This document shows, one piece after another, positions 33,937 to 42,844 of a DNA stretch of 64,000 nucleotides. Below the pieces are notes generated by a model, which saw nothing but the letters and a program-made list of their open reading frames with translations, had not been told where the DNA came from and ran no database searches. This stretch comes from an uncultured Muribaculaceae bacterium (lineage in GTDB: Bacteria; Bacteroidota; Bacteroidia; Bacteroidales; Muribaculaceae), in the NCBI GenBank assembly GCA_910586565.1, contig CAJUIT010000009.1, forward strand, positions 54,969 to 118,968, written 5' to 3'. Numbering within the stretch: the stretch's first letter is position 1; every line of letters starts with the position of its first letter. The translations under genes and the position numbers were made by a program.

Positions 33937-34962
33937 CTACATCGTCACACGTGCGTAGGGGGCAAGATTATAGGGGCAGAATTCCCCTTTGAGATATTTG
34001 AAATATCCGGCGATAGCCACCATCGCGGCATTGTCGGTTGTGAAAGCCCTTGGGGGAATGAAAGCCGTGAGCCCCTCGGCTGCGCAGTAGTCGGCGATAG
34101 CCTGACGAACGCCAGAATTGGCCGACACCCCTCCACCGATAGCCACAGTTTTAACCCCGGTTTGCTTCACAGCCTTGCGGAGCTTGTCGAGCAGAATGTC
34201 GATGATTGTGCGCTGCAATGAGGCGGCAAGATCGGCCATATTCTCTGTCACAAAATCGGGATTGGTTTTCACCGCATCGCGAAGCGTGTAGAGAAATGAG
34301 GTTTTAAGACCCGAAAAACTGTAGTCGAGCCCCGGGATGTGGGGTTTCGCAAATTTGAAGCGCGAGGCGTCACCTTCGGCGGCAAGACGGTCGATGTGTG
34401 GACCGCCGGGATAGGGGAGCCCCATCACCTTTGCACATTTGTCGAATGCCTCCCCGGCGGCATCATCGATTGTCTGGCCGAGGATTTCCATGTTGTCGTA
34501 GTCGCGCACGAGGATAATCTGCGAATTACCCCCGGATATCAGAAGGCAGAGAAACGGAAATTCGGGCACACGGTCATCGGCTTTCTCGCGCACGAAATGA
34601 CTGAGCACATGCCCGTGCAGATGGTTCACATCGACAATGGGGATGCGCAACCCGAGCGACAGCCCCTTGGCAAACGATGTGCCCACGAGCAAAGAGCCCA
34701 ACAGGCCGGGGCCGCGGGTGAAAGCGATGGCCGAAAGGTCGGTTTTTGAAATCCCCGCACGCTTTATAGCCGCGTCAACCACAGGAACAATATTCTGCTG
34801 ATGGGCTCGCGATGCCAATTCGGGCACCACTCCCCCATATTCCTCATGCACCTTTTGCGAAGCTATGACATTCGACAGAAGAATGCCGTCGCGAATAACC
34901 GCTGCAGAGGTATCGTCGCAGCTCGACTCAATCCCCAGCACTATAATGTTTTCCTTGCTCAT
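33937..34962 (-). CDS. tsaD: tRNA N6-threonylcarbamoyladenosine synthase subunit TsaD
   Basis: 341 aa from the ATG at 34962 (MSKENIIVLGIESSCDDTSA); the longer upstream frame has no family homology. Metal-binding HxxxH motif in 'VDVNHLHGHVLSHF', phosphate motif 'LLISGGNSQIILV', 'GLPYPGGPHIDRLA', and 'IGGGVSANSGVR'. It transfers the threonylcarbamoyl group to A37 of ANN-reading tRNAs with TsaB and TsaE. A minus-strand -7 box lies ~125 bp upstream. Confidence 0.97.
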   Translation of the reverse strand: MSKENIIVLGIESSCDDTSAAVIRDGILLSNVIASQKVHEEYGGVVPELASRAHQQNIVPVVDAAIKRAGISKTDLSAIAFTRGPGLLGSLLVGTSFAKGLSLGLRIPIVDVNHLHGHVLSHFVREKADDRVPEFPFLCLLISGGNSQIILVRDYDNMEILGQTIDDAAGEAFDKCAKVMGLPYPGGPHIDRLAAEGDASRFKFAKPHIPGLDYSFSGLKTSFLYTLRDAVKTNPDFVTENMADLAASLQRTIIDILLDKLRKAVKQTGVKTVAIGGGVSANSGVRQAIADYCAAEGLTAFIPPRAFTTDNAAMVAIAGYFKYLKGEFCPYNLAPYARVTM

Positions 34963-35086
34963 AATTTCATGTATAATCAATCTGTTCCCGAAGATTTTGC
35001 AATCTTCGGGGGTGTTCAACCGCCCTGCGATGCCACGCATCCACACAAACGAATCTCAGCTATTAATCGGCGGTCAATTCACCACA

Positions 35087-35094
35087 CAAAATTA
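35087..35094 (-). promoter_or_regulatory. -7 box TAATTTTG for the tsaD-cinA operon
   Basis: Minus-strand TAATTTTG fits TAnnTTTG, 125 bp upstream of the tsaD ATG. Confidence 0.5.
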
Positions 35095-35214
35095 CAACAT
35101 TAGCAAAAATCTCACAACCTGCATTCCACCTATTTATAGCCCCGCCACACCCCCGCTCCCCGCCTCTGCCCACACACTCCGAACCCCAATGTAAACAAAT
35201 TCGTTTATTTTTTA

Positions 35215-35222
35215 TATCTTTG
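35215..35222 (+). promoter_or_regulatory. -7 box TATCTTTG abutting the antitoxin start
   Basis: TATCTTTG ends 4 bp before the ATG at 35227, again predicting a leaderless or near-leaderless mRNA for the toxin-antitoxin operon. Confidence 0.6.
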
Positions 35223-35226
35223 CAAT

Positions 35227-35676
35227 ATGAAGGCTCCATTTTCTGCATATAAGGGTATTTCGCCGGCCAAATATCTGCAACGTCAGCTCGCAAACAAAAA
35301 AATGTCTCAGCGGATGTTCGCTCAAAAGGCGGGTGAGCACTATCAGGTGGTCAATGCCATTGTTAACGGTCACAGAAAATTAACTGTAAGGCAGGCATTG
35401 ACATTTGAGCGTGTGCTCAATCTTGAAGAAGGTTTTCTGCTGATGCTGCAGACGTCGTATGATATAGAGCTTTACAAGCAATCTGAAGCCGAAAAATGCG
35501 CATCTGTCACCAAACATAATCCTAATGTGAGGAGCATATTATTCTGGGACGTTGATTTTAAATCATTAGACTGGATTAGGTATAAAGACTTTGTGATTCG
35601 TCGCATCATGGAACGTGGCTCTGCCGAAGAAATAAACGAAATCAACCGATACTACGGAAATACATCTGAATCATGA
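35227..35676 (+). CDS. XRE-type HTH antitoxin-like regulator
   Basis: A 149-aa protein with an N-terminal Cro/cI-like helix-turn-helix (residues ~10-70; 'ANKKMSQRMFAQKAGEHYQVVNAIVNGHRKLTVRQALTFERVL' pattern). The C-terminal half contains 'ILFWDVDFKSLDWIRYKDFVIRRIMERGSAEEINEI', a segment seen in antitoxins paired with nucleotidyltransferase toxins. It overlaps the toxin gene by 4 bp (ATGA), is lower in GC than its neighbours, and has its own promoter. It likely represses its operon and neutralises the toxin (inference). Confidence 0.82.
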   Translation: MKAPFSAYKGISPAKYLQRQLANKKMSQRMFAQKAGEHYQVVNAIVNGHRKLTVRQALTFERVLNLEEGFLLMLQTSYDIELYKQSEAEKCASVTKHNPNVRSILFWDVDFKSLDWIRYKDFVIRRIMERGSAEEINEINRYYGNTSES

Positions 35677-36329
35677 GTAGCATCCATTTTGAAACGGTCA
35701 CCCCTCTATTGAGAACGGTGTTGGGTTCATTAATGAATGAACCTCTATTCGCACCGTTCCGGCTTGTAGGTGGCACCAACATGAGTTTACGCTATGGCCA
35801 CAGAATGTCGGATGACATAGATTTATTCACTGATACTCAATATGGGGCCATTGACTTCGATGCAATATTCAGTTGGCTCAGCTCGAATTTTTCTTATTGC
35901 GCATGCCCTTCAAAAGGGATGCCTCCAGCTTTCGGATGCTCATATTACGTTGGTAATCATCGCGATGATTGCGTAAAACTTGATGTCATGTATACCACCG
36001 ATTCATTTAAATGGCCGATAGAGAGTGCCGACAACATCAGGTTGGCTGCAATTGAGGATATTATTGCAATGAAAATGGATGTGATTCAACGTGGAGGTCG
36101 CAAAAAAGATTTTTGGGATGTGCATTACCTGCACCAGAATTTCTCGATTGATAGCATGATTGCTTTGCATGCCGAGCGATTCGAGTGGACTCATGACCGT
36201 AACGAACTCATTTCACAACTTGTGAATTTTGATGTAGCCAATCTCGACCCCGATCCCCGCTGCCTGCTGCTAAAAAATTGGGACGATATTAGGATGGATT
36301 TTATCGGGTGGGTAGAGGAATTGTTGTAA
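35673..36329 (+). CDS. AbiEii/AbiGii-family nucleotidyltransferase toxin
   Basis: A 218-aa protein with the AbiEii-type nucleotidyltransferase signature 'LVGGTNMSLRYGHRMSDDIDLF' (GG-T and D-x-D ligands, residues ~27-50), followed by 'DCVKLDVMY' and 'AAIEDIIAMKMDVIQRGGRKKDFWD', where Lys and Asp complete the family pattern. Known relatives use GTP or other NTPs to modify tRNA and block growth, often as phage-abortive systems. It is co-encoded with the overlapping HTH gene. The target here is unknown. Confidence 0.87.
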   Translation: MSSIHFETVTPLLRTVLGSLMNEPLFAPFRLVGGTNMSLRYGHRMSDDIDLFTDTQYGAIDFDAIFSWLSSNFSYCACPSKGMPPAFGCSYYVGNHRDDCVKLDVMYTTDSFKWPIESADNIRLAAIEDIIAMKMDVIQRGGRKKDFWDVHYLHQNFSIDSMIALHAERFEWTHDRNELISQLVNFDVANLDPDPRCLLLKNWDDIRMDFIGWVEELL

Positions 36330-36334
36330 ATTTG
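36327..36334 (+). promoter_or_regulatory. -7 box TAAATTTG for ugd, overlapping the toxin stop codon
   Basis: TAAATTTG includes the toxin's TAA. The ugd start is 85 bp downstream and is preceded by an A/G-rich GAAAGGAAAAAGG ribosome-binding-like stretch. Confidence 0.5.
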
Positions 36335-36418
36335 CGGAGACATGTGCCGTTTCGGGTAGGAAGGTTTTATCGCCGGATTTGCGGAACAGGCACTTAAACT
36401 CAACAGAAAGGAAAAAGG

Positions 36419-37738
36419 ATGAATATCGCGATAGTGGGAACGGGCTATGTGGGTCTGGTTTCGGGAACCTGTTTTGCCGAAATGGGGGTTGACGTAACGT
36501 GCGTCGACATCGACAAAAATAAAATCGAACGTCTGAAAAACGGCGACATCCCCATTTACGAACCGGGACTCGATGAAATGGTGTTGCGCAACGCTCGCGA
36601 AGGGCGTTTGCATTTCACTACCTCACTTGCCGAAGTTATCGACGATGTGGAGGTGGTGTTCAGCGCCGTTGGAACTCCACCCGACGAGGATGGAAGTGCC
36701 GACCTGCAATATGTTATGGCCGTGGCACGCGAGTTCGGCCGCTCGATAAAGAAATACACCGTTCTGGTGACCAAATCAACCGTTCCGGTGGGCACCGCAG
36801 CCAAGGTGAAAGCCGCTATCATGGAGGAGCTGGCGTTGCGCGGTGCCCACATTCCGTTCGACGTTGCTTCAAACCCCGAATTTCTGAAAGAAGGGGCGGC
36901 GATAAAAGATTTCATGAGCCCCGACCGCGTTGTTGTGGGTGTTGAGAGCGAGCATGCACGCCAACTCATGAGCCGCCTCTACCGTCCCTTCCTGCTCAAC
37001 AACTTCCGCGTGATATTCACCGACATCCCCTCGGCTGAAATGATAAAATATGCAGCCAATTCGATGCTCGCCACACGCATTTCGTTCATGAACGACATTG
37101 CCAATCTGTGCGAACTGGTGGGCGCCGACGTGAACATGGTGAGGAAAGGCATCGGCTCCGACTCGCGCATAGGCTCGAAATTCCTTTATCCCGGTTGCGG
37201 TTACGGAGGGAGCTGCTTCCCCAAAGATGTGAAAGCCCTGATTAAGACAGCAACCAAGGAGGGATATGATATGCGCGTGCTCCGCGCTGTCGAGGAGGTT
37301 AATGAGCAGCAGAAACATGTGGTGTTCACCAAACTGGTTCGCCATTTCGGAGGCATCGACAAAATGAAAGGGAAACGGATTGCCATCTGGGGCCTCGCTT
37401 TCAAGCCCGAAACCGACGACATGAGGGAGGCCACCTCACTCGTCACCATCGGCAGGCTCCTCGATGCAGGTTGCCTGGTAAAGGTGTTCGACCCTGTGGC
37501 AATGGCCGAATGCCGCCGGCGCGTAGGCAATGCCGTGGAATATGCCGGCGACATGTATGATGCCGTGGTTGATGCCGATGCGCTGTTACTGCTCACGGAG
37601 TGGAAACAGTTCCGCCTCCCGTCGTGGAAAGTCATCACCCGCTCTATGGCCACGCCGGTGGTTATCGACGGTCGAAACATCTACGACCCCGACGACATGC
37701 AACGCCTCGGAATCGAATATCACTGCATCGGGAGGTGA
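36419..37738 (+). CDS. ugd: UDP-glucose 6-dehydrogenase
   Basis: A 439-aa protein with a Rossmann NAD motif (MNIAIVGTGYVGLVSGTCFAE), 'KSTVPVGTAAKV', 'NPEFLKEGAAIKDFMSPDRVVVG', catalytic Cys in 'GCGYGGSCFPKDVKAL' and a C-terminal 'KRIAIWGLAFKPETDDMREA'. It oxidises UDP-glucose to UDP-glucuronate for capsule or LPS sugars. It is followed 42 bp later by ispD. Confidence 0.96.
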   Translation: MNIAIVGTGYVGLVSGTCFAEMGVDVTCVDIDKNKIERLKNGDIPIYEPGLDEMVLRNAREGRLHFTTSLAEVIDDVEVVFSAVGTPPDEDGSADLQYVMAVAREFGRSIKKYTVLVTKSTVPVGTAAKVKAAIMEELALRGAHIPFDVASNPEFLKEGAAIKDFMSPDRVVVGVESEHARQLMSRLYRPFLLNNFRVIFTDIPSAEMIKYAANSMLATRISFMNDIANLCELVGADVNMVRKGIGSDSRIGSKFLYPGCGYGGSCFPKDVKALIKTATKEGYDMRVLRAVEEVNEQQKHVVFTKLVRHFGGIDKMKGKRIAIWGLAFKPETDDMREATSLVTIGRLLDAGCLVKVFDPVAMAECRRRVGNAVEYAGDMYDAVVDADALLLLTEWKQFRLPSWKVITRSMATPVVIDGRNIYDPDDMQRLGIEYHCIGR

Positions 37739-37780
37739 CATCTTCCCCACTCTCTGCACACAACCCAAAGAAAGAAATCA

Positions 37781-38476
37781 ATGACACCGACATATATCAT
37801 TATAGTTGCGGCCGGCACAGGGAGCCGGTTTGGCGGCGATATTCCCAAACAGTTTGTTGACCTCTGCGGCAAACCGGTGCTTTGCCACACCATCGAAGCA
37901 TTCAGGCGCGCGATGCCTGATGCCGAAATGCGCCTTGTGCTCTCCCCGTCAATGACAGATTTCTGGCAGGAACTTTGCGAACGCTATTCATTCCGTTCGC
38001 CGGCCGTAATCCGCGGCGGGGCAACACGTTGGGAATCGGTAAAAAATGCAGTAAACTCCATCGTTGACGCTCCGCAGAGTGCCACCGTGCTGATTCACGA
38101 CGGCGCCCGCCCGCTCGTGACCGAGGAGGTGATTAACCGCGCCGTGGCCTACGCACGCAACACCGACGGTGCCATCCCTGCCATCGCCGTCACCGACTCA
38201 CTTCGCGAACTCGACGAATATGGCACCGCATCGCAACCAGTCGACCGCTCACGCTTCCGCGCAGTCCAGACTCCGCAGGCGTTTGCCCTGTGGCGACTGC
38301 GTGAGGCCTACAGCCTCCCCTACCGCGACGATTTCACCGACGATGCTTCGGTCATCGCCGCAGCCGGATTCGAGAACATCGTGCTCACCCCCGGCTCCCC
38401 CGAGAACATAAAAATCACCACTCCCGTTGATTTGCTGCTTGCAAAAGCCATTCTTGAGCAACGCAGCAACCAGTGA
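37781..38476 (+). CDS. ispD: 2-C-methyl-D-erythritol 4-phosphate cytidylyltransferase
   Basis: A 231-aa enzyme with the nucleotide-binding 'VAAGTGSRFGGDIPKQFVDLCGKPVL' motif, 'LIHDGARPLVTEEVI', 'FRAVQTPQAF' and 'FTDDASVIAAAG'. It makes CDP-methylerythritol in the MEP isoprenoid pathway. Its stop overlaps a possible GTG start of recG, so coupling is likely. Confidence 0.96.
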   Translation: MTPTYIIIVAAGTGSRFGGDIPKQFVDLCGKPVLCHTIEAFRRAMPDAEMRLVLSPSMTDFWQELCERYSFRSPAVIRGGATRWESVKNAVNSIVDAPQSATVLIHDGARPLVTEEVINRAVAYARNTDGAIPAIAVTDSLRELDEYGTASQPVDRSRFRAVQTPQAFALWRLREAYSLPYRDDFTDDASVIAAAGFENIVLTPGSPENIKITTPVDLLLAKAILEQRSNQ

Positions 38477-38487
38477 TTGCCACAGCC

Positions 38488-40578
38488 ATGCGGAGACCGC
38501 GCGAAGTCGACATAATGTATGTGAAAGGGATCGGACCCGCACGGGCCAAGCTTCTCAACGAGGAGCTGAAGCTCAAAACGTGTCACGACCTTTTGCATCA
38601 TTTTCCGTCGCACTACGTTGACCGCTCGCAGATTTACAAACTGCGGGAACTGTCGGGCGACATGCCCGCAGTGCAGGTGCGCGGCCGGTTCGTGACCTTC
38701 ACCGAGCATGGCGAGGGGGCGAAAAGGCGCCTTGTGGGCCTGTTTTCCGATGGCACCGCCACAATGGAGGTTGTATGGTTCAAACGCATCAAGGCGCTGA
38801 AAGACCTCTATCAAACCGGCCGGGAATATGTGCTGTTCGGCAAACCGCAGGAGTTCAACGGCCGTTGGAGCATGGTACACCCCGAGGTGGATTCACCCGA
38901 ATCGCTGTCGGCCGCAGGTGGACTGTGGGGTGTTTATCCGCTCACCGAAAAGCTCCGCAACCGCGGCATTTCGTCGCGCAACATTGCCGGATGGGTGCAG
39001 AATGCCCTCGCTATCGCAGGAAACATTCCCGAAACGCTTCCGGCTCCGTTGCTTCAGCGCTACAATCTGATGGGAGCAGCCGAGGCTATCGCCGCAGTGC
39101 ATCTGCCCCACGACAACAGCCGCCTGCAACGGGCACGCGAGCGCCTGAAATTTGAAGAGCTGTTCTATCTTCAGCTGAATATCCAACGCTACAGCAACCG
39201 CCGCACGGCCACGCTGCAAGGGTTTGTGTTTCCGCGCATCGGCCGCTTTTTCAACAGCTTCTATTCCGACATTCTCCCCTTTTCACTCACGGAAGCGCAA
39301 AAACGTGTGCTGCGCGAAATCAGGGCCGATGTGGGTTCAGGCCGACAGATGAACCGCCTTGTGCAGGGCGATGTGGGGTCTGGAAAAACGATTGTTGCCC
39401 TCATGGCCATGCTAATGGCTCTCGACAACGGATTTCAGGCATGTCTGATGGCTCCAACCGAAATCCTTGCCACTCAGCACTACGAGAGCTTGCGCTCCCT
39501 TGCCGCGCAACTCGGGGTAAACATAAGGCTGCTCACTGGAAGCACCCGCAAAAAAGAGCGCGAAGAGCTGCACGCAATGCTCACCGACGGCACTCTGCAC
39601 ATTCTCATCGGCACCCATGCCCTCCTCGAGGATAATGTGCAATTCAAAAATCTGGGATTTGTGGTAATCGACGAGCAGCACCGTTTCGGCGTGATGCAAC
39701 GCGCCCGCCTATGGACCAAAAACACCGTTGCTCCACACGTGCTTGTGATGACTGCCACCCCCATTCCGCGCACACTCGCCATGACAGTCTACGGCGACCT
39801 CGACGTGTCGGTTATCGACGAACTCCCCCCGGGGCGCAAACCGGTGAGCACCCTTCTCCGCTTCGACGACCAACGCATGCAGGTTTATCGCTCCATCGGC
39901 AAGCAGTTGGCTCAGGGGCGACAGGTCTATATTGTCTATCCCCTCATTCAGGAAAACGAAAAGCTTGAGCTCAAGAGCCTTGAGGAGGGTTATGAATTGA
40001 TAAGGGAAACATTCCCCTCCTACCGCACCGTGTTCGTGCACGGAAAGATGAAGCCTGCCGAAAAAGACCGCCAGATGCAACTTTTCTCCAGCGGCGAGGC
40101 GCGAATCCTTGTGGCAACTACGGTAATCGAAGTCGGCGTTAATGTGCCAAACGCATCGGTGATGGTGATTGAAAATGCCGAGCGGTTCGGCCTATCGCAG
40201 CTTCACCAGCTGCGCGGACGTGTTGGGCGCGGTGCAGCCCAGAGCTATTGCGTGCTAATGTCGAAACGCAAAATAGCCGCCGACACCCGCAAGCGCCTCG
40301 AACTCATGACTTCCACCACCGACGGTTTCCTCATCGCCGAAGCCGATTTGAAAATGCGAGGACCCGGCGACCTCGAAGGCACCCTCCAGAGCGGCATTCC
40401 GTTCGACCTCCACATTGCCAATATCGCCACCGACGGGCAGCTGGTGCAGTTGGCCCGCGATTGCGCATGCGAAATCCTCGATGCCGACCCCACTCTCACT
40501 GCTCCCGGCCATGAAATGCTACTCCCCGAGTTAAGCCTTCTCTACAGCCGTAAACTTGATTTGAGCCGCATTTCGTAG
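38488..40578 (+). CDS. recG: ATP-dependent DNA helicase RecG
   Basis: About 696 aa from the ATG at 38488; a GTG at 38473 overlapping the ispD stop is the alternative. The N-terminal wedge/OB domain begins 'MYVKGIGPARAKLLNEELKL'. Helicase motifs: 'VQGDVGSGKTIVALMAML' (Walker A), 'MAPTEILATQHYESL', 'VVIDEQHRFGVMQRARL' (DEQH), 'MTATPIPRTLAMTVYGDLDVS', 'VATTVIEVGVNVPNA', 'QLRGRVGRG'. It remodels stalled replication forks and Holliday junctions. Confidence 0.97.
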   Translation: MRRPREVDIMYVKGIGPARAKLLNEELKLKTCHDLLHHFPSHYVDRSQIYKLRELSGDMPAVQVRGRFVTFTEHGEGAKRRLVGLFSDGTATMEVVWFKRIKALKDLYQTGREYVLFGKPQEFNGRWSMVHPEVDSPESLSAAGGLWGVYPLTEKLRNRGISSRNIAGWVQNALAIAGNIPETLPAPLLQRYNLMGAAEAIAAVHLPHDNSRLQRARERLKFEELFYLQLNIQRYSNRRTATLQGFVFPRIGRFFNSFYSDILPFSLTEAQKRVLREIRADVGSGRQMNRLVQGDVGSGKTIVALMAMLMALDNGFQACLMAPTEILATQHYESLRSLAAQLGVNIRLLTGSTRKKEREELHAMLTDGTLHILIGTHALLEDNVQFKNLGFVVIDEQHRFGVMQRARLWTKNTVAPHVLVMTATPIPRTLAMTVYGDLDVSVIDELPPGRKPVSTLLRFDDQRMQVYRSIGKQLAQGRQVYIVYPLIQENEKLELKSLEEGYELIRETFPSYRTVFVHGKMKPAEKDRQMQLFSSGEARILVATTVIEVGVNVPNASVMVIENAERFGLSQLHQLRGRVGRGAAQSYCVLMSKRKIAADTRKRLELMTSTTDGFLIAEADLKMRGPGDLEGTLQSGIPFDLHIANIATDGQLVQLARDCACEILDADPTLTAPGHEMLLPELSLLYSRKLDLSRIS

Positions 40579-40810
40579 AATCACGCCACAACTTACAATT
40601 TTTCACAACAAAGAGGCATAACGCTTTAAACATTTTAAAATGTTAAATATTTCTGAAATGTTAATCACCTGCTTTGTTCAAAATATGCCGTAAAACATAT
40701 TTATCCTTACCACGCTGTCAATCAGAGTATTATACATCCCTGCAAGCATCTCGAAATTTCTTTTATAATATTTTAATACGGCAAAATTTCCGCGTGGGTG
40801 TTATTTTTTA
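40579..40810. other. AT-rich intergenic stretch before the ndk promoter
   Basis: About 230 bp with no ORF or recognisable RNA. It contains several short self-complementary AT tracts (for example TTTAAACATTTTAAA) but no clear terminator. Confidence 0.4.
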
Positions 40811-40818
40811 TAACTTTG
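40811..40818 (+). promoter_or_regulatory. -7 box TAACTTTG with a long leader before ndk
   Basis: TAACTTTG fits TAnnTTTG. The ndk ATG is 227 bp further on, an unusually long leader for this window. The leader contains a CCGGT/ACCGG hairpin near 41000 and A/T-rich blocks but no known riboswitch motif. Confidence 0.55.
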
Positions 40819-41045
40819 GGGAACAGGAAAGTAATTAGTTAAAGCCTTTTAATCAGCACTTTCAACAGCAGGATTCTTTAAAACCCTTTTGCTTATTTGC
40901 TTTCGTAATCCTTAATTTCTGCGCCTCCCCGCCCACAGGAGAGGCCGATGATTTTTTTGAATTTCACTCGGCTTTTTCTGCAGCCGGTCAGAGACACCGG
41001 CAGGCGCCACTTGCAGACCTTTAAAAATCTGAAAGAACAGAAAAC

Positions 41046-41513
41046 ATGGAAACGACACTTGTACTTATCAAACCCTCAGGCGTGCAACGTGCCATTTGCG
41101 GCGCGGTGATTTCACGCTTCGAGCAAAAGGGCCTAATCATCGAAGGCATGAAGATGATGCAACTCGACGAAAAGATTCTGCGCGAACACTACGCCCACCT
41201 TGTTGACCGCCCGTTTTTCCCCTCACTCATCGAGTCAATGACCGTTACACCCGTCATTGCACTTGCCCTGCGCGGAGTGAATGCCGTTAATGTCGTAAGA
41301 GAAATGACAGGGTCGACAAACGCCCGCAAAGCCGCTCCCGGAACCATCCGCGGAGATTTCGGCATGAGTGGTCAGGAGAACATTCTCCATGCGTCCGACT
41401 CTATTGAAAGTGCCGAAAAAGAACTTGCACGGTTCTTCAAACCCGAGGAACTGTTCAACTACACCCCCATCACTTTCCCGGCAATCTATGCCTCCGACGA
41501 TTTGAACGCCTAA
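41046..41513 (+). CDS. ndk: Nucleoside-diphosphate kinase
   Basis: A 155-aa enzyme with 'TLVLIKPSGVQRAICGAVISRFEQKG', 'HYAHLVDRPFFPSL', 'REMTGSTNARKAAPGTIRGDFG' and the active-site His in 'NILHASDSIESAEKEL'. It balances NTP pools by phosphate transfer between nucleoside di- and triphosphates. It is probably cotranscribed with the M23 peptidase 21 bp downstream. Confidence 0.97.
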   Translation: METTLVLIKPSGVQRAICGAVISRFEQKGLIIEGMKMMQLDEKILREHYAHLVDRPFFPSLIESMTVTPVIALALRGVNAVNVVREMTGSTNARKAAPGTIRGDFGMSGQENILHASDSIESAEKELARFFKPEELFNYTPITFPAIYASDDLNA

Positions 41514-41534
41514 ATCTCTCTCAACAAACAAACC

Positions 41535-42527
41535 ATGCTTCATAAAACACTCAGAAACGTAACTTTAACAACTCTTGCGGTTATCGCCGCACTAACCTCG
41601 CAGGCTCAGACATTCCGCCTGCCGAGCGCACACAAAGCTGAACACAAGGACCTCATCGCCCGTCAGGAAAACATAGGCAACCAGATTTCAGTTAAAGATA
41701 CACAGGACTTTCTCGATAACCTCTTCAAAGATGAAGAGGAACCCGAACCCGACCTCTACACCGAAGGGTGGAACAGCAAAAGCGTTAACGCATACGCCGG
41801 CATGACCGTGCCCGACACCAAGACAATCGACGTGAGCAACTTTGCCATGCCCTGCCCCGGATATGTGACATCGCCCTACGGCTACCGCCCGCGATTCCGC
41901 CGCGAGCACAAAGGCATCGACCTCAAGCTGCAGATTGGCGACACTGTCTATGCCGCATTCAACGGTCGTGTGCGTCTCACCAACTTCGAGCGCAAAGGCT
42001 ACGGCCACTACGTGATTCTCCGCCACACCAACGGACTTGAAACCGTCTACGGCCACCTCTCAAAAATTCTCGTCAAGCCCGATCAGGATGTAAAAGTAGG
42101 CCAGCCCATCGCACTTGGCGGCAACACCGGGCGCAGCTTCGGAGCACACCTCCATTTCGAAACCCGCTACATGGGCATCCCCATCAACCCCGCGGCAATT
42201 TTCGACTTCGCCAACCAAACGGTGCACACCGACACCTACACTTTCGACAAACGCACCTACAAGCAGCCCCGAAACTTCGACCCCGCTGCCAACACCCAGT
42301 ATGCCCGCGAATATCAGGCCTCGCATCCGGCCAACCGCCCCGTTGCCTCAGCATCATCCTCAGCATCAGGCGCGAAAAAAGCCTCGTCGTCCTACACGGT
42401 TAAACGCGGCGACACCCTCAGCCGCATCGCATCGCGCAACGGTGTGACAGTGCGCCAGCTCTGCCGCCTCAACGGCCTCACCACCAAATCGAAGCTCACT
42501 CCGGGCAAGAAACTGCGTCTGCGCTAA
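41535..42527 (+). CDS. Exported M23 metallopeptidase with LysM domain
   Basis: A 330-aa protein with a signal peptide (residues 1-24). A LytM/M23 domain at ~115-225 carries zinc ligands in 'HKGIDLKLQIGD' and 'GAHLHFETRYMGI'. A Ser/Ala linker leads to a C-terminal LysM motif (~285-330; 'YTVKRGDTLSRIASRNGVTVRQLCRLNGL'). It probably cleaves or regulates cleavage of peptidoglycan cross-links in the periplasm. All zinc ligands appear present, so it may be active rather than an EnvC-like activator. Confidence 0.93.
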   Translation: MLHKTLRNVTLTTLAVIAALTSQAQTFRLPSAHKAEHKDLIARQENIGNQISVKDTQDFLDNLFKDEEEPEPDLYTEGWNSKSVNAYAGMTVPDTKTIDVSNFAMPCPGYVTSPYGYRPRFRREHKGIDLKLQIGDTVYAAFNGRVRLTNFERKGYGHYVILRHTNGLETVYGHLSKILVKPDQDVKVGQPIALGGNTGRSFGAHLHFETRYMGIPINPAAIFDFANQTVHTDTYTFDKRTYKQPRNFDPAANTQYAREYQASHPANRPVASASSSASGAKKASSSYTVKRGDTLSRIASRNGVTVRQLCRLNGLTTKSKLTPGKKLRLR

Positions 42528-42615
42528 GTTCGAGCCCCAAACTATTGGCGATACTCTTCTCAGGCCATCACACTGAAAAAGCATCGGCCACATTGAAATT
42601 CTAAATAAATTTGCG

Positions 42616-42623
42616 TAACTTTG
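42616..42623 (+). promoter_or_regulatory. -7 box TAACTTTG upstream of tRNA-Arg
   Basis: TAACTTTG, 64 bp before the tRNA 5' end. Confidence 0.6.
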
Positions 42624-42687
42624 CATCACCTTAAAAACGGCTGCAAGTTGCGCAGATTTAGTTTTTGAGGGAACGCATATACAGGAT

Positions 42688-42759
42688 GTCTCCGTAGTTC
42701 AATGGATAGAATATTGGATTCCGGTTCCAACGATTGGGGTTCGACTCCCCACGGGGATA
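42688..42759 (+). tRNA. tRNA-Arg(CCG)
   Basis: A complete cloverleaf: acceptor GTCTCCG/CGGGGAT (with G-U pairs), D arm GTTC...GAAT, anticodon stem TTGGA/TCCAA with loop TTCCGGT (anticodon CCG, reading CGG), and T arm TGGGG-TTCGACT-CCCCA. No CCA is encoded directly at the end. It is followed by a terminator. Confidence 0.93.
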
Positions 42760-42770
42760 CTACCAACAAC

Positions 42771-42810
42771 GCGCGTGTCAGCCACTTCGGCCGGCACGCG
42801 CCTTTTTATT
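42771..42810 (+). terminator. Terminator of the tRNA gene
   Basis: GCGCGTG / CACGCGC stem with inner pairing, followed by CTTTTTATT. Confidence 0.9.
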
Positions 42811-42844
42811 GGCGGGTATTGCAAAAATTTCCGATGATAAAAAT

